DNA of 37,984 bases from Streptomyces werraensis (GTDB taxonomy: Bacteria; Actinomycetota; Actinomycetes; Streptomycetales; Streptomycetaceae). Location of the stretch: assembly GCA_014656175.1 (NCBI GenBank), contig BNBX01000021.1, positions 1-37,984 of the forward strand. The letters are read 5' to 3'. Below, in pieces: positions 1 through 7,001 of the stretch; the first letter of the stretch is position 1; each line of letters begins with the position of its first letter. The translations under genes and the position numbers were made by a program. Under the pieces are notes generated by a model that was not told where the DNA came from, made no database searches, and was given only the letters and a program-made list of their open reading frames with translations.

Positions 1-468
1 GCCGTCGCGTTCGGGGCGCTGCTGTCGCAGGGCATCGGCGACACCATCCGTGTCTCCCTCTCCGCCCCGCCGGTGGAGGAGATCAAGGTCGGCATCCAGA
101 TCCTCGAGTCCCTCAACCTGCGCCAGCGGGGTCTGGAGATCGTGTCCTGTCCGTCGTGCGGGCGGGCGCAGGTGGACGTGTACAAGCTGGCGGAGGAGGT
201 CACCGCGGGCCTGACCGGCATGGAGGTGCCGCTGCGCGTGGCGGTCATGGGCTGTGTGGTGAACGGTCCGGGTGAGGCGCGCGAGGCGGACCTGGGTGTG
301 GCGTCCGGCAACGGCAAGGGGCAGATCTTCGTGAAGGGCGAGGTCATCAAGACCGTGCCCGAGTCGAAGATCGTGGAGACGCTGATCGAGGAGGCGATGA
401 AGATCGCCGAGCAGATGGAGAAGGACGGTGTGGCCTCCGGCGAGCCGCAGGTCGCGGTGGCCGGCTGA
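1..468 (+). CDS. ispG: IspG (GcpE), 4-hydroxy-3-methylbut-2-enyl diphosphate synthase, C-terminal part
   Basis: The reading frame is open from base 1, so the start lies outside the window; 155 residues of the C-terminal domain are present. IspG is the [4Fe-4S] enzyme of the MEP isoprenoid pathway that reductively converts MEcPP to HMBPP in the cytosol. Visible signatures are the CPSCGR motif (two cluster cysteines) and, downstream, MGCVVNGPGEA, which holds the third cluster cysteine and the conserved NGPGE loop. The ISLS-type stretch and ExxKxGxxIL before them also fit the family. The C-terminal tail is short and charged. A strong hairpin follows at 485-524. The identification is secure; only the N-terminal TIM-barrel part is missing. 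Confidence 0.96.
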   Translation, partial: AVAFGALLSQGIGDTIRVSLSAPPVEEIKVGIQILESLNLRQRGLEIVSCPSCGRAQVDVYKLAEEVTAGLTGMEVPLRVAVMGCVVNGPGEAREADLGVASGNGKGQIFVKGEVIKTVPESKIVETLIEEAMKIAEQMEKDGVASGEPQVAVAG

Positions 469-484
469 CCGGGCCCTCCCGGCG

Positions 485-524
485 CCCGCGGGGTCCGGGG
501 GCAGCGGCCCCCGGCATCCGCGGG
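485..524 (+). terminator. Hairpin terminator after ispG
   Basis: Nested inverted repeat: outer arms CCCGCGG (485-491) and CCGCGGG (518-524), 3x3 internal loop, inner arms CCGGGGGC (495-502) and GCCCCCGG (507-514), 4-base loop. There is no T tract, which is common for streptomycete terminators. Confidence 0.7.
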
Positions 525-530
525 TACAGT
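525..530 (+). promoter_or_regulatory. Candidate -10 box for the first GNAT gene
   Basis: TACAGT fits the actinobacterial TANNNT -10 consensus. It sits directly after the ispG terminator, so initiation near 537 would give a leader of about 34 bases before the GTG at 571. No good -35 is visible. Inference from sequence only. Confidence 0.35.
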
Positions 531-570
531 GCGGAAATCAGGCAGAACCCTTTTGTGTGAGGCCCCGCAC

Positions 571-1419
571 GTGTTGACGCAGACCACCTCCCGGGTCCTC
601 GAACCGAGCGACCTGGACGCCGCACTCGCCGTACTCGACCGCGACCCGGTGGCCAACGCCTTCGTGGCCGCGCGCGTCCAGATCGCCGGCCTCGACCCGT
701 GGCGGCTCGGCGGCGAGATGTGGGGCTGGTACGAGGACGGCATCCTCACGTCGATGTGCTACGCGGGCGCCAACCTCGTCCCCATCTGCGCCACCCCCCG
801 CGCCGTCCGCGCCTTCGCGGACCGCGCCCGCCGCGCCGGCCGCCGCTGCTCCTCCATCGTAGGCCCGGCCGAACCCACCGCCGCCCTCTGGCAACTGCTC
901 GAACCGCAGTGGGGTCCCGCCCGCGAGGTCCGCGCCCACCAGCCGCTGCTGGTCACCGAGCGCATGCCCGACACGGTGACGCCCGACCCGTACGTCCGCC
1001 GCGTCCGCAAGCACGAACTCGAAACGATCATGCCGGCGTGCGTGGCCATGTTCACCGAGGAGGTCGGCGTCTCCCCGCTGGCCGGCGACGGCGGACTCCT
1101 CTACCAGGCACGGGTCGCCGAACTGGTCGGCTCCGGCCGCTCCTTCGCCCGCTTCGACGCCGACGGCAAGGTGATGTTCAAGGCGGAGATCGGCGCCGCC
1201 ACCGACCGCGCCTGCCAGATCCAGGGCGTCTGGGTCGCCCCCGAACACCGCGGGAAGGGCGTCGCCGCCCCCGGCATGGCCGCCGTCCTGCGCTACGCCC
1301 TCGCCGACGTCGCCCCCGTGGTGAGCCTCTACGTCAACGATTTCAACACCCCGGCCCGCCGCACGTACGCCACCGTGGGCTTCCGCGAGGTCGGCGCCTT
1401 CATGAGCGTGCTGTTCTGA
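571..1419 (+). CDS. GNAT family N-acetyltransferase with N-terminal DUF4081-like domain
   Basis: 282 residues. The GTG at 571 was chosen over an upstream ATG at 529 because TGAGG lies 8 bases before it and the family-like sequence (LEPSDLDAALAVLDRDP) starts there. The N-terminal half (about 10-125) resembles the DUF4081 domain often joined to GNATs in actinomycetes; the C-terminal half (about 145-282) has the acetyl-CoA pyrophosphate-binding motif in GVWVAPEHRGKGVAAPGM and the typical final strand region FNTPARRTYATVGF. It should transfer an acetyl group from acetyl-CoA to an unknown amine; nothing nearby reveals the substrate. It lies between ispG and a second GNAT gene 27 bp downstream. Confidence 0.85.
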   Translation: MLTQTTSRVLEPSDLDAALAVLDRDPVANAFVAARVQIAGLDPWRLGGEMWGWYEDGILTSMCYAGANLVPICATPRAVRAFADRARRAGRRCSSIVGPAEPTAALWQLLEPQWGPAREVRAHQPLLVTERMPDTVTPDPYVRRVRKHELETIMPACVAMFTEEVGVSPLAGDGGLLYQARVAELVGSGRSFARFDADGKVMFKAEIGAATDRACQIQGVWVAPEHRGKGVAAPGMAAVLRYALADVAPVVSLYVNDFNTPARRTYATVGFREVGAFMSVLF

Positions 1420-1433
1420 CGGGCGCGTCCCTG

Positions 1434-1439
1434 TAGTCT
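1434..1439 (+). promoter_or_regulatory. Candidate -10 box for leaderless transcription of the second GNAT gene
   Basis: TAGTCT (TANNNT) ends 7 bases before the ATG at 1447. This is the spacing expected when transcription begins at the A of the start codon, and no Shine-Dalgarno sequence is present before this ATG. Confidence 0.5.
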
Positions 1440-1446
1440 CCCCGGC

Positions 1447-2013
1447 ATGCTGCGCTTTCCCGGTCACGGCCGCCCCGAGCCCGACGACATCGTGATCGGC
1501 CCCCTCGACCTCCCCGGCCACGTTGACGAGGCGCTGGCCGTCCAGGCCGTGGCGTTCGGACTCGGCCCCGACGAGGTGGCCGTACGCCGGCAGATCGTGC
1601 TGCGCCACATGACCTTCCCCGGTGCGCGGGCCTTCGGCGCCACCGTCGGGGGACGCCTCGTCGGCTTCGTCTACGGCATGCCCAACGACCGCTCCCACTG
1701 GTGGTCCACCGTCGTCGAGCCCTACCTGCGCGCCCGCGGCCACGACGACTGGCTCGACGACTCCTTCGTCATCACCGAGCTGCACGTCCACCCCCGGCAC
1801 CAGAAGCACGGCATCGGCCGCGCCCTGATCACCACGATCACCGACGGCGCCGACCAGCCCCGGTCGATCCTCTCCGCGCTCGACATCGACAGCCCCGCCC
1901 GCCATCTGTACCGCACGCTGGGCTACCGGGACCTCGCCCGGCAGGTCCGCTTCCCGAGCGCGCCCACCCCGTACGCCGTCATGGGCGCCCCGCTGCCGCT
2001 TCCGCGCGCATAA
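1447..2013 (+). CDS. GNAT family N-acetyltransferase
   Basis: 188 residues, a single GNAT domain. The acetyl-CoA binding segment is seen in ITELHVHPRHQKHGIGRAL (about 111-129), followed by a conserved C-terminal pattern (SALDIDSPARHLYRTLGY). It is unrelated in length and N-terminus to the GNAT gene just upstream, so the pair is not a simple recent tandem duplication. The start ATG has no ribosome binding site, but a -10-like box sits 7 bases upstream, suggesting a leaderless mRNA. The substrate cannot be inferred. Confidence 0.85.
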   Translation: MLRFPGHGRPEPDDIVIGPLDLPGHVDEALAVQAVAFGLGPDEVAVRRQIVLRHMTFPGARAFGATVGGRLVGFVYGMPNDRSHWWSTVVEPYLRARGHDDWLDDSFVITELHVHPRHQKHGIGRALITTITDGADQPRSILSALDIDSPARHLYRTLGYRDLARQVRFPSAPTPYAVMGAPLPLPRA

Positions 2014-2042
2014 CCGATTTCCGCCGTCCCGTCCCGCCCGGC

Positions 2043-2048
2043 TAACCT
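2043..2048 (+). promoter_or_regulatory. Candidate -10 box for proS
   Basis: TAACCT (TANNNT) lies 37 bases before the proS ATG. Initiation near 2055 would leave a leader of about 31 bases containing the AGGAG ribosome binding site at 2071-2075. Confidence 0.5.
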
Positions 2049-2085
2049 CGCCTCATCACCTAGACGCAGCAGGAGTACGAGAACC

Positions 2086-3789
2086 ATGGCGAACGCACCG
2101 GTCCAGCGCATGTCCCAGTTGATGGCGAAGACGCTGCGCGACGACCCGGCCGACGCCGAGGTCCTCAGCCACAAGCTGCTGGTCCGCGCGGGCTACGTAC
2201 GCCGCACCGCCGCCGGCATCTGGACGTGGCTGCCCCTCGGCAAGAAGGTGCTCGCCAACGTCGAACGGATCGTGCGCGAGGAGATGGACGCCATCGGCGC
2301 CCAGGAAGTGCTGCTCCCCGCCCTCCTGCCGCGCGAGCCCTACGACGCCACCGGCCGCTGGGACGAGTACGGCGCCGAGCTGTTCCGCCTCCAGGACCGC
2401 AAGGGCGGCGACTACCTCCTCGGACCCACCCACGAGGAGATCTTCACGCTGATGGTGAAGGACCAGGCGTCCTCCTACAAGGACCTGCCGGTCATCCTCT
2501 ACCAGATCCAGTCGAAGTTCCGCGACGAGGCCCGCCCCCGCGCCGGCATCCTGCGCGGCCGTGAGTTCCTGATGAAGGACTCGTACTCCTTCGACCTCGA
2601 CGACGACGGCCTGGCGCAGTCCTACGCCCTGCACCGCGAGGCGTACCAGCGGATCTTCGAGCGCCTCGGCCTCGACTACCGCATCTGCGCGGCGACCGCC
2701 GGCGCCATGGGCGGCTCCAAGTCGGAGGAATTCCTCGCGCCCGCCGAGGCCGGCGAGGACACCTTCGCCGACTGCCCCAACTGCGACTTCGCCGCCAACA
2801 CCGAGGCCGTCTCGTACGCACTGAAGCCGGTGGACGCCGCCGGGGTGCCGGCCGCCGAGGACATCCCCACGCCCGACACCCCCACCATCGAGACCCTCGC
2901 CGCGCAGCTCGGTGTCCCCGCCTCGGCCACGCTGAAGAACCTGCTGGTCAAGGTGGACGGCGAGATCGTCGCCGTGGGCGTGCCCGGTGACCGCGAGGTC
3001 GACATGGGCAAGGTCGAGGCGCACTTCGCCCCGGCCGAGGTCGAGATGGTCACCGAGGCCGACTTCATCGCCCGCCCCGACCTGGTGCGCGGCTACGTCG
3101 GCCCGCAGGGCCTGGGCAAGGTGAAGTACATCGCCGACCCGCGCGTCGCGCCCGGCACCGCCTGGATCACGGGCGCCAACAAGGCCGACACCCACGCGAA
3201 GAACGTCGTCGCCGGCCGTGACTTCGAGGTCGACGAGTACGTGGACGTCGTGGTCGTCGAGGAGGGCGACCCCTGCCCCAAGTGCGGCACCGGTCTGAAG
3301 CTGGACCGCGCCATCGAGATCGGCCACATCTTCCAGCTGGGCCGCAAGTACGCCGACGCCCTCAAGCTCGACGTCCTCGGCCAGAACGGCAAGCCGGTCC
3401 GCGTGACCATGGGCTCCTACGGCGTCGGCGTCTCCCGAGCGGTGGCCGCCCTCGCCGAGCAGACCGCCGACGACAAGGGCCTGTGCTGGCCCGCCGAGGT
3501 CGCCCCCGCCGACGTCCACGTGGTCGCCGCCGGCAAGGCGCTCCAGACGGAGCTGGCCCTCGAGGTCTCCGAGAAGCTCGCCGCCGCGGGCGTCCGCGTC
3601 CTGGTCGACGACCGCGCGGGCGTCTCCCCGGGCGTGAAGTTCACCGACTCCGAGCTGATCGGCGTCCCGCAGATCCTGGTGGCGGGCCGCCGCTCCGCCG
3701 ACCGCGTCCTGGAACTGAAGGACCGCCGCACGGGCGAACGCGAGGAACTGACCGTCGACGAGGCCATCGCCCGCCTGACCGCGCGCTGA
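2086..3789 (+). CDS. proS: Prolyl-tRNA synthetase (bacterial type with editing insertion)
   Basis: 567 residues, the normal length of the bacterial ProS with an INS editing domain. The enzyme charges tRNA-Pro in the cytosol. Class II features in order: VRAGYVRRTAAGIWTWLPLG near the N-terminus, GPTHEE (about 112-117), motif 2 in RDEARPRAGILRGREFLMKD (about 145-165), the YbaK-like insertion that clears Ala-tRNA-Pro (about 235-390, with TLKNLLVKVDGEIVAVGVPGDRE), motif 3 in MGSYGVGVSRAVAALAE (about 442-458) and a C-terminal anticodon-binding domain. The ATG is preceded by AGGAG at 2071-2075 and its own likely promoter. It is monocistronic, with a hairpin following at 3803-3843. Confidence 0.97.
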   Translation: MANAPVQRMSQLMAKTLRDDPADAEVLSHKLLVRAGYVRRTAAGIWTWLPLGKKVLANVERIVREEMDAIGAQEVLLPALLPREPYDATGRWDEYGAELFRLQDRKGGDYLLGPTHEEIFTLMVKDQASSYKDLPVILYQIQSKFRDEARPRAGILRGREFLMKDSYSFDLDDDGLAQSYALHREAYQRIFERLGLDYRICAATAGAMGGSKSEEFLAPAEAGEDTFADCPNCDFAANTEAVSYALKPVDAAGVPAAEDIPTPDTPTIETLAAQLGVPASATLKNLLVKVDGEIVAVGVPGDREVDMGKVEAHFAPAEVEMVTEADFIARPDLVRGYVGPQGLGKVKYIADPRVAPGTAWITGANKADTHAKNVVAGRDFEVDEYVDVVVVEEGDPCPKCGTGLKLDRAIEIGHIFQLGRKYADALKLDVLGQNGKPVRVTMGSYGVGVSRAVAALAEQTADDKGLCWPAEVAPADVHVVAAGKALQTELALEVSEKLAAAGVRVLVDDRAGVSPGVKFTDSELIGVPQILVAGRRSADRVLELKDRRTGEREELTVDEAIARLTAR

Positions 3790-3802
3790 CCCTCACGGGT
3801 TC

Positions 3803-3843
3803 CGTCCCGGCCACCGACGCCACCACCGTCCGCGGCCGGGACG
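3803..3843 (+). terminator. Hairpin after proS
   Basis: Perfect 10-bp inverted repeat CGTCCCGGCC (3803-3812) and GGCCGGGACG (3834-3843) with a 21-base loop, 14 bases after the proS stop. Probable terminator; the loop is long. Confidence 0.5.
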
Positions 3844-3950
3844 ACGCACGTCCGGACGGTGTCCCAGCGGTGCGGACGCACTTCGTCCGGCAGCGACCGG
3901 CGGGGTGCTTTTCCGTGCCAGCCGGGCCGGGACGTTCCGCGACGGGCGGC

Positions 3951-3980
3951 GCTGTCGACCGCGCGGGGTGCCGTCCGCAG
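3951..3980. repeat. 30-bp direct repeat, copy 1
   Basis: The 30 bases beginning GCTGTCGACCGCG and ending GTGCCGTCCGCAG recur without mismatch at 4069-4098, start to start 118 bp. Flanking bases differ, so the repeat is exactly bounded. Function unknown. Confidence 0.9.
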
Positions 3981-4068
3981 GGTCCGGCGTCGTTGCCGTT
4001 CGCGGGCCGGGTGGCCGGGTCAGGCCGCGCCCGACGCCGGGTGCGACCGGAGCGTCCCGGTGCAGACG

Positions 4069-4098
4069 GCTGTCGACCGCGCGGGGTGCCGTCCGCAG
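4069..4098. repeat. 30-bp direct repeat, copy 2
   Basis: Identical to 3951-3980. The intervening DNA contains further looser similarity (GC-rich, repeated CGGGTG and GTCCGG words), which suggests local duplication followed by divergence. Confidence 0.9.
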
Positions 4099-4262
4099 CA
4101 CCCGGCGCCGTCCGCTTCGCGGGCAGGGGCGGCAGGGTCAGGGCGTGGGGGCGCCGCCCCAGGGGCCGGGGCGTTCCGTGGCGACGGCCGGGGCGGCGTC
4201 CGTGGGACCGGGATCGCCCGCAGAGGGACCGGGGACGGAGCGGCGGGCCGGAGGGGCGCTTC

Positions 4263-4508
4263 TCAGCACGCCTCCGCCGTCAGCGCGCGGCTCAAGATGC
4301 TCGCCGGCAGGTCGACGTGTTCGCCGCAGAAGCAGAGGAGGGCCGTGCCCGTGCCCTCGGGGGCGCCCAGGTCGACCGTGAGGAGCGCGCGCAGTTCGCG
4401 GACCACGTCGAGCAGGCGGGCGCCGCGCGCCACCAGCACGCTGACCTCGTCCGGGTCCCAGACCACGATGTCCGGCAGGTCGTCCGCCGCGTGAACGCGA
4501 ATGCACAT
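4263..4508 (-). CDS. Small conserved-type protein of unknown function (81 aa)
   Basis: 81 residues from an ATG at 4508 with GGGGAGA as ribosome binding site about 6 bases upstream on the minus strand. I do not recognise a family. The protein is acidic and compact, begins MCIRVHAADDLPDIVVWDPDE, contains a leucine-rich helix (about 25-45) and a cysteine pair in LLCFCGEHVDLP (about 57-68) near the C-terminus. It has no signal peptide or membrane segment. It lies 143 bases downstream of the HTH regulator on the same strand and may be co-transcribed with it. Codon use (GC at third positions) supports it being real. Confidence 0.6.
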   Translation of the reverse strand: MCIRVHAADDLPDIVVWDPDEVSVLVARGARLLDVVRELRALLTVDLGAPEGTGTALLCFCGEHVDLPASILSRALTAEAC

Positions 4509-4651
4509 GACTGTCTCCCCAGGGGTGCGCGAGGGCACGGTGTTCCGCTTCGGGAGGCCAGCGGCTTCCGATCGTAGCGATGCCGGTGCGCACCTGTGGG
4601 GCTTTCGGGACATTCGTGGGGCGTCGGGAGGTTCCGGCCGTCCGGGGAGGA

Positions 4652-5077
4652 TCAGGTGATCCTGCTGACCTGCAGCATGGCCTCCGCGTCCTTGATCAGC
4701 GCACGCTGCCGGGCCTCCGGAAGCTGCCGGTACAGCGTCAGCAGCCGCGCCTCGCGCTCGTCGCGGCTGGGCCCCGGCACGGGGCGCCCGACCGCCTCGA
4801 AGAACTCCTTGGGTGTCGTCCGCACGCCCCATCGCCGGAACACCTCGACCATCGCCCGCAGCTTCTCGGGCGGGATGCGGGACGTGCCGCGCGTACGGTT
4901 CATCCAGGCGTTCAGGGTCGGGTAGGAGATGCCGGCCTCGCGCGCGAGGTCCTTCTGCGTACCGCTCTGGGGAAGTGCGAGGAGGCGCTCCAGCAGCGCC
5001 GCCAGATCCTCACCCGGGGGCTTCGGACCGTCCTCGGCGGTCCCGGGCGAAGAGGGCAGTGTCTGTCGGCTCGTCAC
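4652..5077 (-). CDS. XRE-type helix-turn-helix DNA-binding regulator
   Basis: 141 residues from a GTG at 5077. The HTH is in the segment QKDLAREAGISYPTLNAWMN (about 41-60), a typical Cro/C1-like arrangement in which the second helix begins after GIS. The rest is a charged helical C-terminal part ending in an ARLLTLYRQLPEARQRALI-like helix (about 105-135) that may serve in oligomerisation. It probably binds DNA as a transcription factor. The gene is divergent from the ECF sigma operon at 5506. An operator-like palindrome lies only 23-51 bases upstream of its start, with two related copies before the sigma gene. That pattern fits autoregulation plus control of the neighbouring operon, but this is inference. 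Confidence 0.75.
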   Translation of the reverse strand: MTSRQTLPSSPGTAEDGPKPPGEDLAALLERLLALPQSGTQKDLAREAGISYPTLNAWMNRTRGTSRIPPEKLRAMVEVFRRWGVRTTPKEFFEAVGRPVPGPSRDEREARLLTLYRQLPEARQRALIKDAEAMLQVSRIT

Positions 5078-5099
5078 ACGTCCGAGGATCGGTCATGCC

Positions 5100-5128
5100 C
5101 ATCTACAAGCGCAAGTAGATTGCAGATC
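5100..5128 (-). promoter_or_regulatory. Operator-like element, copy a
   Basis: ATCTAC (5101-5106) and GTAGAT (5115-5120) form an inverted repeat with an 8-base spacer. An extra half-site TGCAGAT adjoins on one side. Read on the minus strand it aligns over 29 bases with the elements at 5264-5292 and 5398-5426. It lies just upstream of the HTH gene start. Confidence 0.55.
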
Positions 5129-5263
5129 GACGGCCGGATCAGGGGGTGTGCGCCGGTGCATTCGGGCTCACCCGCGCTACCCTGCCCCGCCCTTCGTTCC
5201 TCCGTCCGCCCCCTCTGCGCCCTTTCACCCATCGGTCGGAATATGCCCCGCCAGCCTTGACCC

Positions 5264-5292
5264 GATCTTCATCTACATGAAGACTGTAGACG
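5264..5292 (+). promoter_or_regulatory. Operator-like element, copy b
   Basis: Contains TCTACA and TGTAGA as perfect inverted half-sites with a 7-base spacer. An overlapping 7-bp inverted repeat, TCTTCAT and ATGAAGA around CTAC, is also present (5266-5283). Shares ATCTACATGAAGA with copy c. It stands out as AT-rich against the GC-rich background. Confidence 0.6.
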
Positions 5293-5397
5293 CTTTCGGG
5301 AGCCGGACCCCCTCGCGTCGACGGTCGGCCGCGCCGGCCGGACCCGTCCCGGCGTGCGCACATCCCGCCCGCCGGGCCGCCTCGAACGCCCACCCGA

Positions 5398-5426
5398 AAT
5401 CTACATCTACATGAAGATCGCAGACG
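5398..5426 (+). promoter_or_regulatory. Operator-like element, copy c
   Basis: Tandem half-sites ATCTAC ATCTAC followed, after 9 bases, by GCAGAC, in the same arrangement as copy b (134 bp upstream). It is 80 bases before the sigma factor GTG at 5506 and so is well placed to act at its promoter. Confidence 0.6.
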
Positions 5427-5505
5427 TCGTGCGGTCGTGCCGGGCGGCCCGCCCGTCCTTGCCCACCCGTTACCGAGGACCCACCCTTACCGAGGAGCAA
5501 CGAAC

Positions 5506-6108
5506 GTGTCCTTAGCGACCACTTCATCCACCGCCGGCAGAACCGCCCCGAACGCCTCGGAACCGGCGTGGCTGACCCGGGCCCGCGCCGGGGACCCGGA
5601 GGCGTTCGCCTTTCTCTACCGCGAGTACCGCGGCACGGTGTACGGCTATCTGCTGGCCCGCACCCGGGAGCGGCACCTGGCCGAGGACCTGACCCAGGAG
5701 GTCTTCGCCCGGGCCCTGCGGAACATCTCCTCCTTCGCCTGGCGCGGCACCGACCCCGCCGCCTGGCTGACCACCATCGCCCGCAACATCCACCTCGACG
5801 AGCTGGGCCGCAGCCGCCACCGGCGTGAGACGCTGGTCGCCGAGTTCGGCGACCCCGGACAGCCGGGACCGGAACCGGAGACCCTGGTCCTGCGCGACCT
5901 GGACGCCGTCGACGCCCGCGAGACGGTGCACCGCGCCCTGAGCGCCCTCGCCCCGTCCCAACGGGCCTGCGTCGAACTGCGGTTCCTCGGCGGACTGTCG
6001 ATCGAGCAGACCGCGCACACCATGGGCCGCACCGTCGGCGCGGTCAAGGCCCTGACGCACCGCGCCATGTGCCGGCTGCGCCGGGCGGCGGGGACGGTGC
6101 CCGCGTGA
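5506..6108 (+). CDS. ECF-type RNA polymerase sigma factor with a TTA codon at position 3
   Basis: 200 residues. The GTG at 5506 was chosen because GAGGAG (5492-5497) lies 8 bases upstream; an in-frame ATG at 5437 has no such site. Sigma region 2 spans about residues 25-95 (AFLYREYRGTVYGYLL, then HLAEDLTQEVFARALRN), and region 4 about 140-190 (LAPSQRACVELRFLGGLSIEQ and a C-terminal HTH), with a variable linker. It would direct RNA polymerase to its own promoter class. No membrane anti-sigma factor is encoded nearby. The third codon is TTA, the rare leucine codon read by bldA tRNA in Streptomyces, so translation may be limited to later growth. It heads a three-gene operon with 4-bp overlaps. 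Confidence 0.88.
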   Translation: MSLATTSSTAGRTAPNASEPAWLTRARAGDPEAFAFLYREYRGTVYGYLLARTRERHLAEDLTQEVFARALRNISSFAWRGTDPAAWLTTIARNIHLDELGRSRHRRETLVAEFGDPGQPGPEPETLVLRDLDAVDARETVHRALSALAPSQRACVELRFLGGLSIEQTAHTMGRTVGAVKALTHRAMCRLRRAAGTVPA

Positions 6109-7001
6109 ACGAGTACCCGGACGCCGTCCCCGTCCTCCGCGTGACCGTGGCCGTGCCCGGCCTCCGCGACCTGTACCTCGCCTCCTCCTCGCCGCCCGAG
6201 GTCCTCGCGTCCCCGTCCGGCGCCCTGCCGCTCCCGAGCCTCCTTCCGCCGCCCGGTGCCGTGCCGCCCGGCGCCGACGGAGGGCACCCGCCCGGGACAC
6301 CCGCGCCGACCGAGCTGGAACGCCAGGCCCTCGCCTGGGACGCGGCGCGCGAACGCGCCCGGTCCGTCGCCCTGATCGTCGAGCGGGAGGTCGGCACCCA
6401 CCCGGACGTCCGGACCGTGCGGTCCGACGGCGACACCGTGCACGTATTGCTCCGCCTCGAACCGCCATACGCCCGCTGGCCCGGCTGGTGCGCGTACTTC
6501 GGCATCACCGCCGCCGCCGAGTGCACCGCGCCGCACATCCTGGCGGGGGAGGGCAGCCGGGACGGGGTCCGCGTCACCGCCGCGGTCCAGCCGCTGCCGT
6601 CCGGTCCGGACGCAGAGCCCGAGGAGACGCACGCCGGGGGAGCGGACACCGGGACGGCAGGGACCTCGGACGCCGCGCACCCCCACCCGACGGGCGTGCC
6701 CTCCGACACGGACCAGGCGGACGAGCCGGACCCCGACGGCCCGCTGCCGTCCGGACCGGCCGGGCCCATGCGCCCCTTCCTGCTCGGCGGCACGGCGTAC
6801 GACCTGGCCCTGCCGTACCGCGACGCGCACGGCGAGACCTGGTACTTCCAGGGGCAGCGCGCCTACGACGGGATGCCGCTGATGTCGCTCGACGGCCGTC
6901 CGGAGCGGTGCTCCCTGGCCCATGTGGCCGAGTACGCCGGTCCGCTGACCCCCGTGACGGAGTCCCCGCAGGAACCGGCCCCGGACGAAGGGGACCGATG
7001 A
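6105..7001 (+). CDS. Unknown protein, second gene of the sigma-factor operon (298 aa)
   Basis: The GTG at 6105 overlaps the sigma factor stop as GTGA, which implies translational coupling. An upstream in-frame start inside the sigma gene is less likely. No signal peptide or membrane helix is visible. The N-terminal half (about 1-140) is moderately conserved-looking (LRVTVAVPGLRDLYL, then a segment with VALIVEREVGTHPDVRTV). A long acidic Pro/Gly/Asp-rich linker follows (about 155-225). A compact C-terminal domain (about 227-290: GGTAYDLALPYRDAHGETW onwards) loosely resembles the domain of proteins annotated as phiSA1p31-related in Streptomyces. That resemblance is from memory and weak. It is not a classical anti-sigma factor. 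It could modulate the sigma factor, but no function should be assigned. Confidence 0.7.
   Translation: MNEYPDAVPVLRVTVAVPGLRDLYLASSSPPEVLASPSGALPLPSLLPPPGAVPPGADGGHPPGTPAPTELERQALAWDAARERARSVALIVEREVGTHPDVRTVRSDGDTVHVLLRLEPPYARWPGWCAYFGITAAAECTAPHILAGEGSRDGVRVTAAVQPLPSGPDAEPEETHAGGADTGTAGTSDAAHPHPTGVPSDTDQADEPDPDGPLPSGPAGPMRPFLLGGTAYDLALPYRDAHGETWYFQGQRAYDGMPLMSLDGRPERCSLAHVAEYAGPLTPVTESPQEPAPDEGDR

Larger units (their letters stand above)
3844..4262. other. GC-rich non-coding stretch between convergent genes
   Basis: About 420 bases without a convincing gene, between proS (+) and the small minus-strand gene at 4263. Reading frames here are arginine/glycine-rich shadows with no ribosome binding site. 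The only clear internal structure is a 30-bp perfect direct repeat, listed separately. Confidence 0.6.

Noticed and set aside
5095..5118. Seven-codon ORF MPIYKRK upstream of the sigma operon
   Set aside because: It overlaps the palindromic element at 5100-5128, has no ribosome binding site and is explained by the operator-like sequence.
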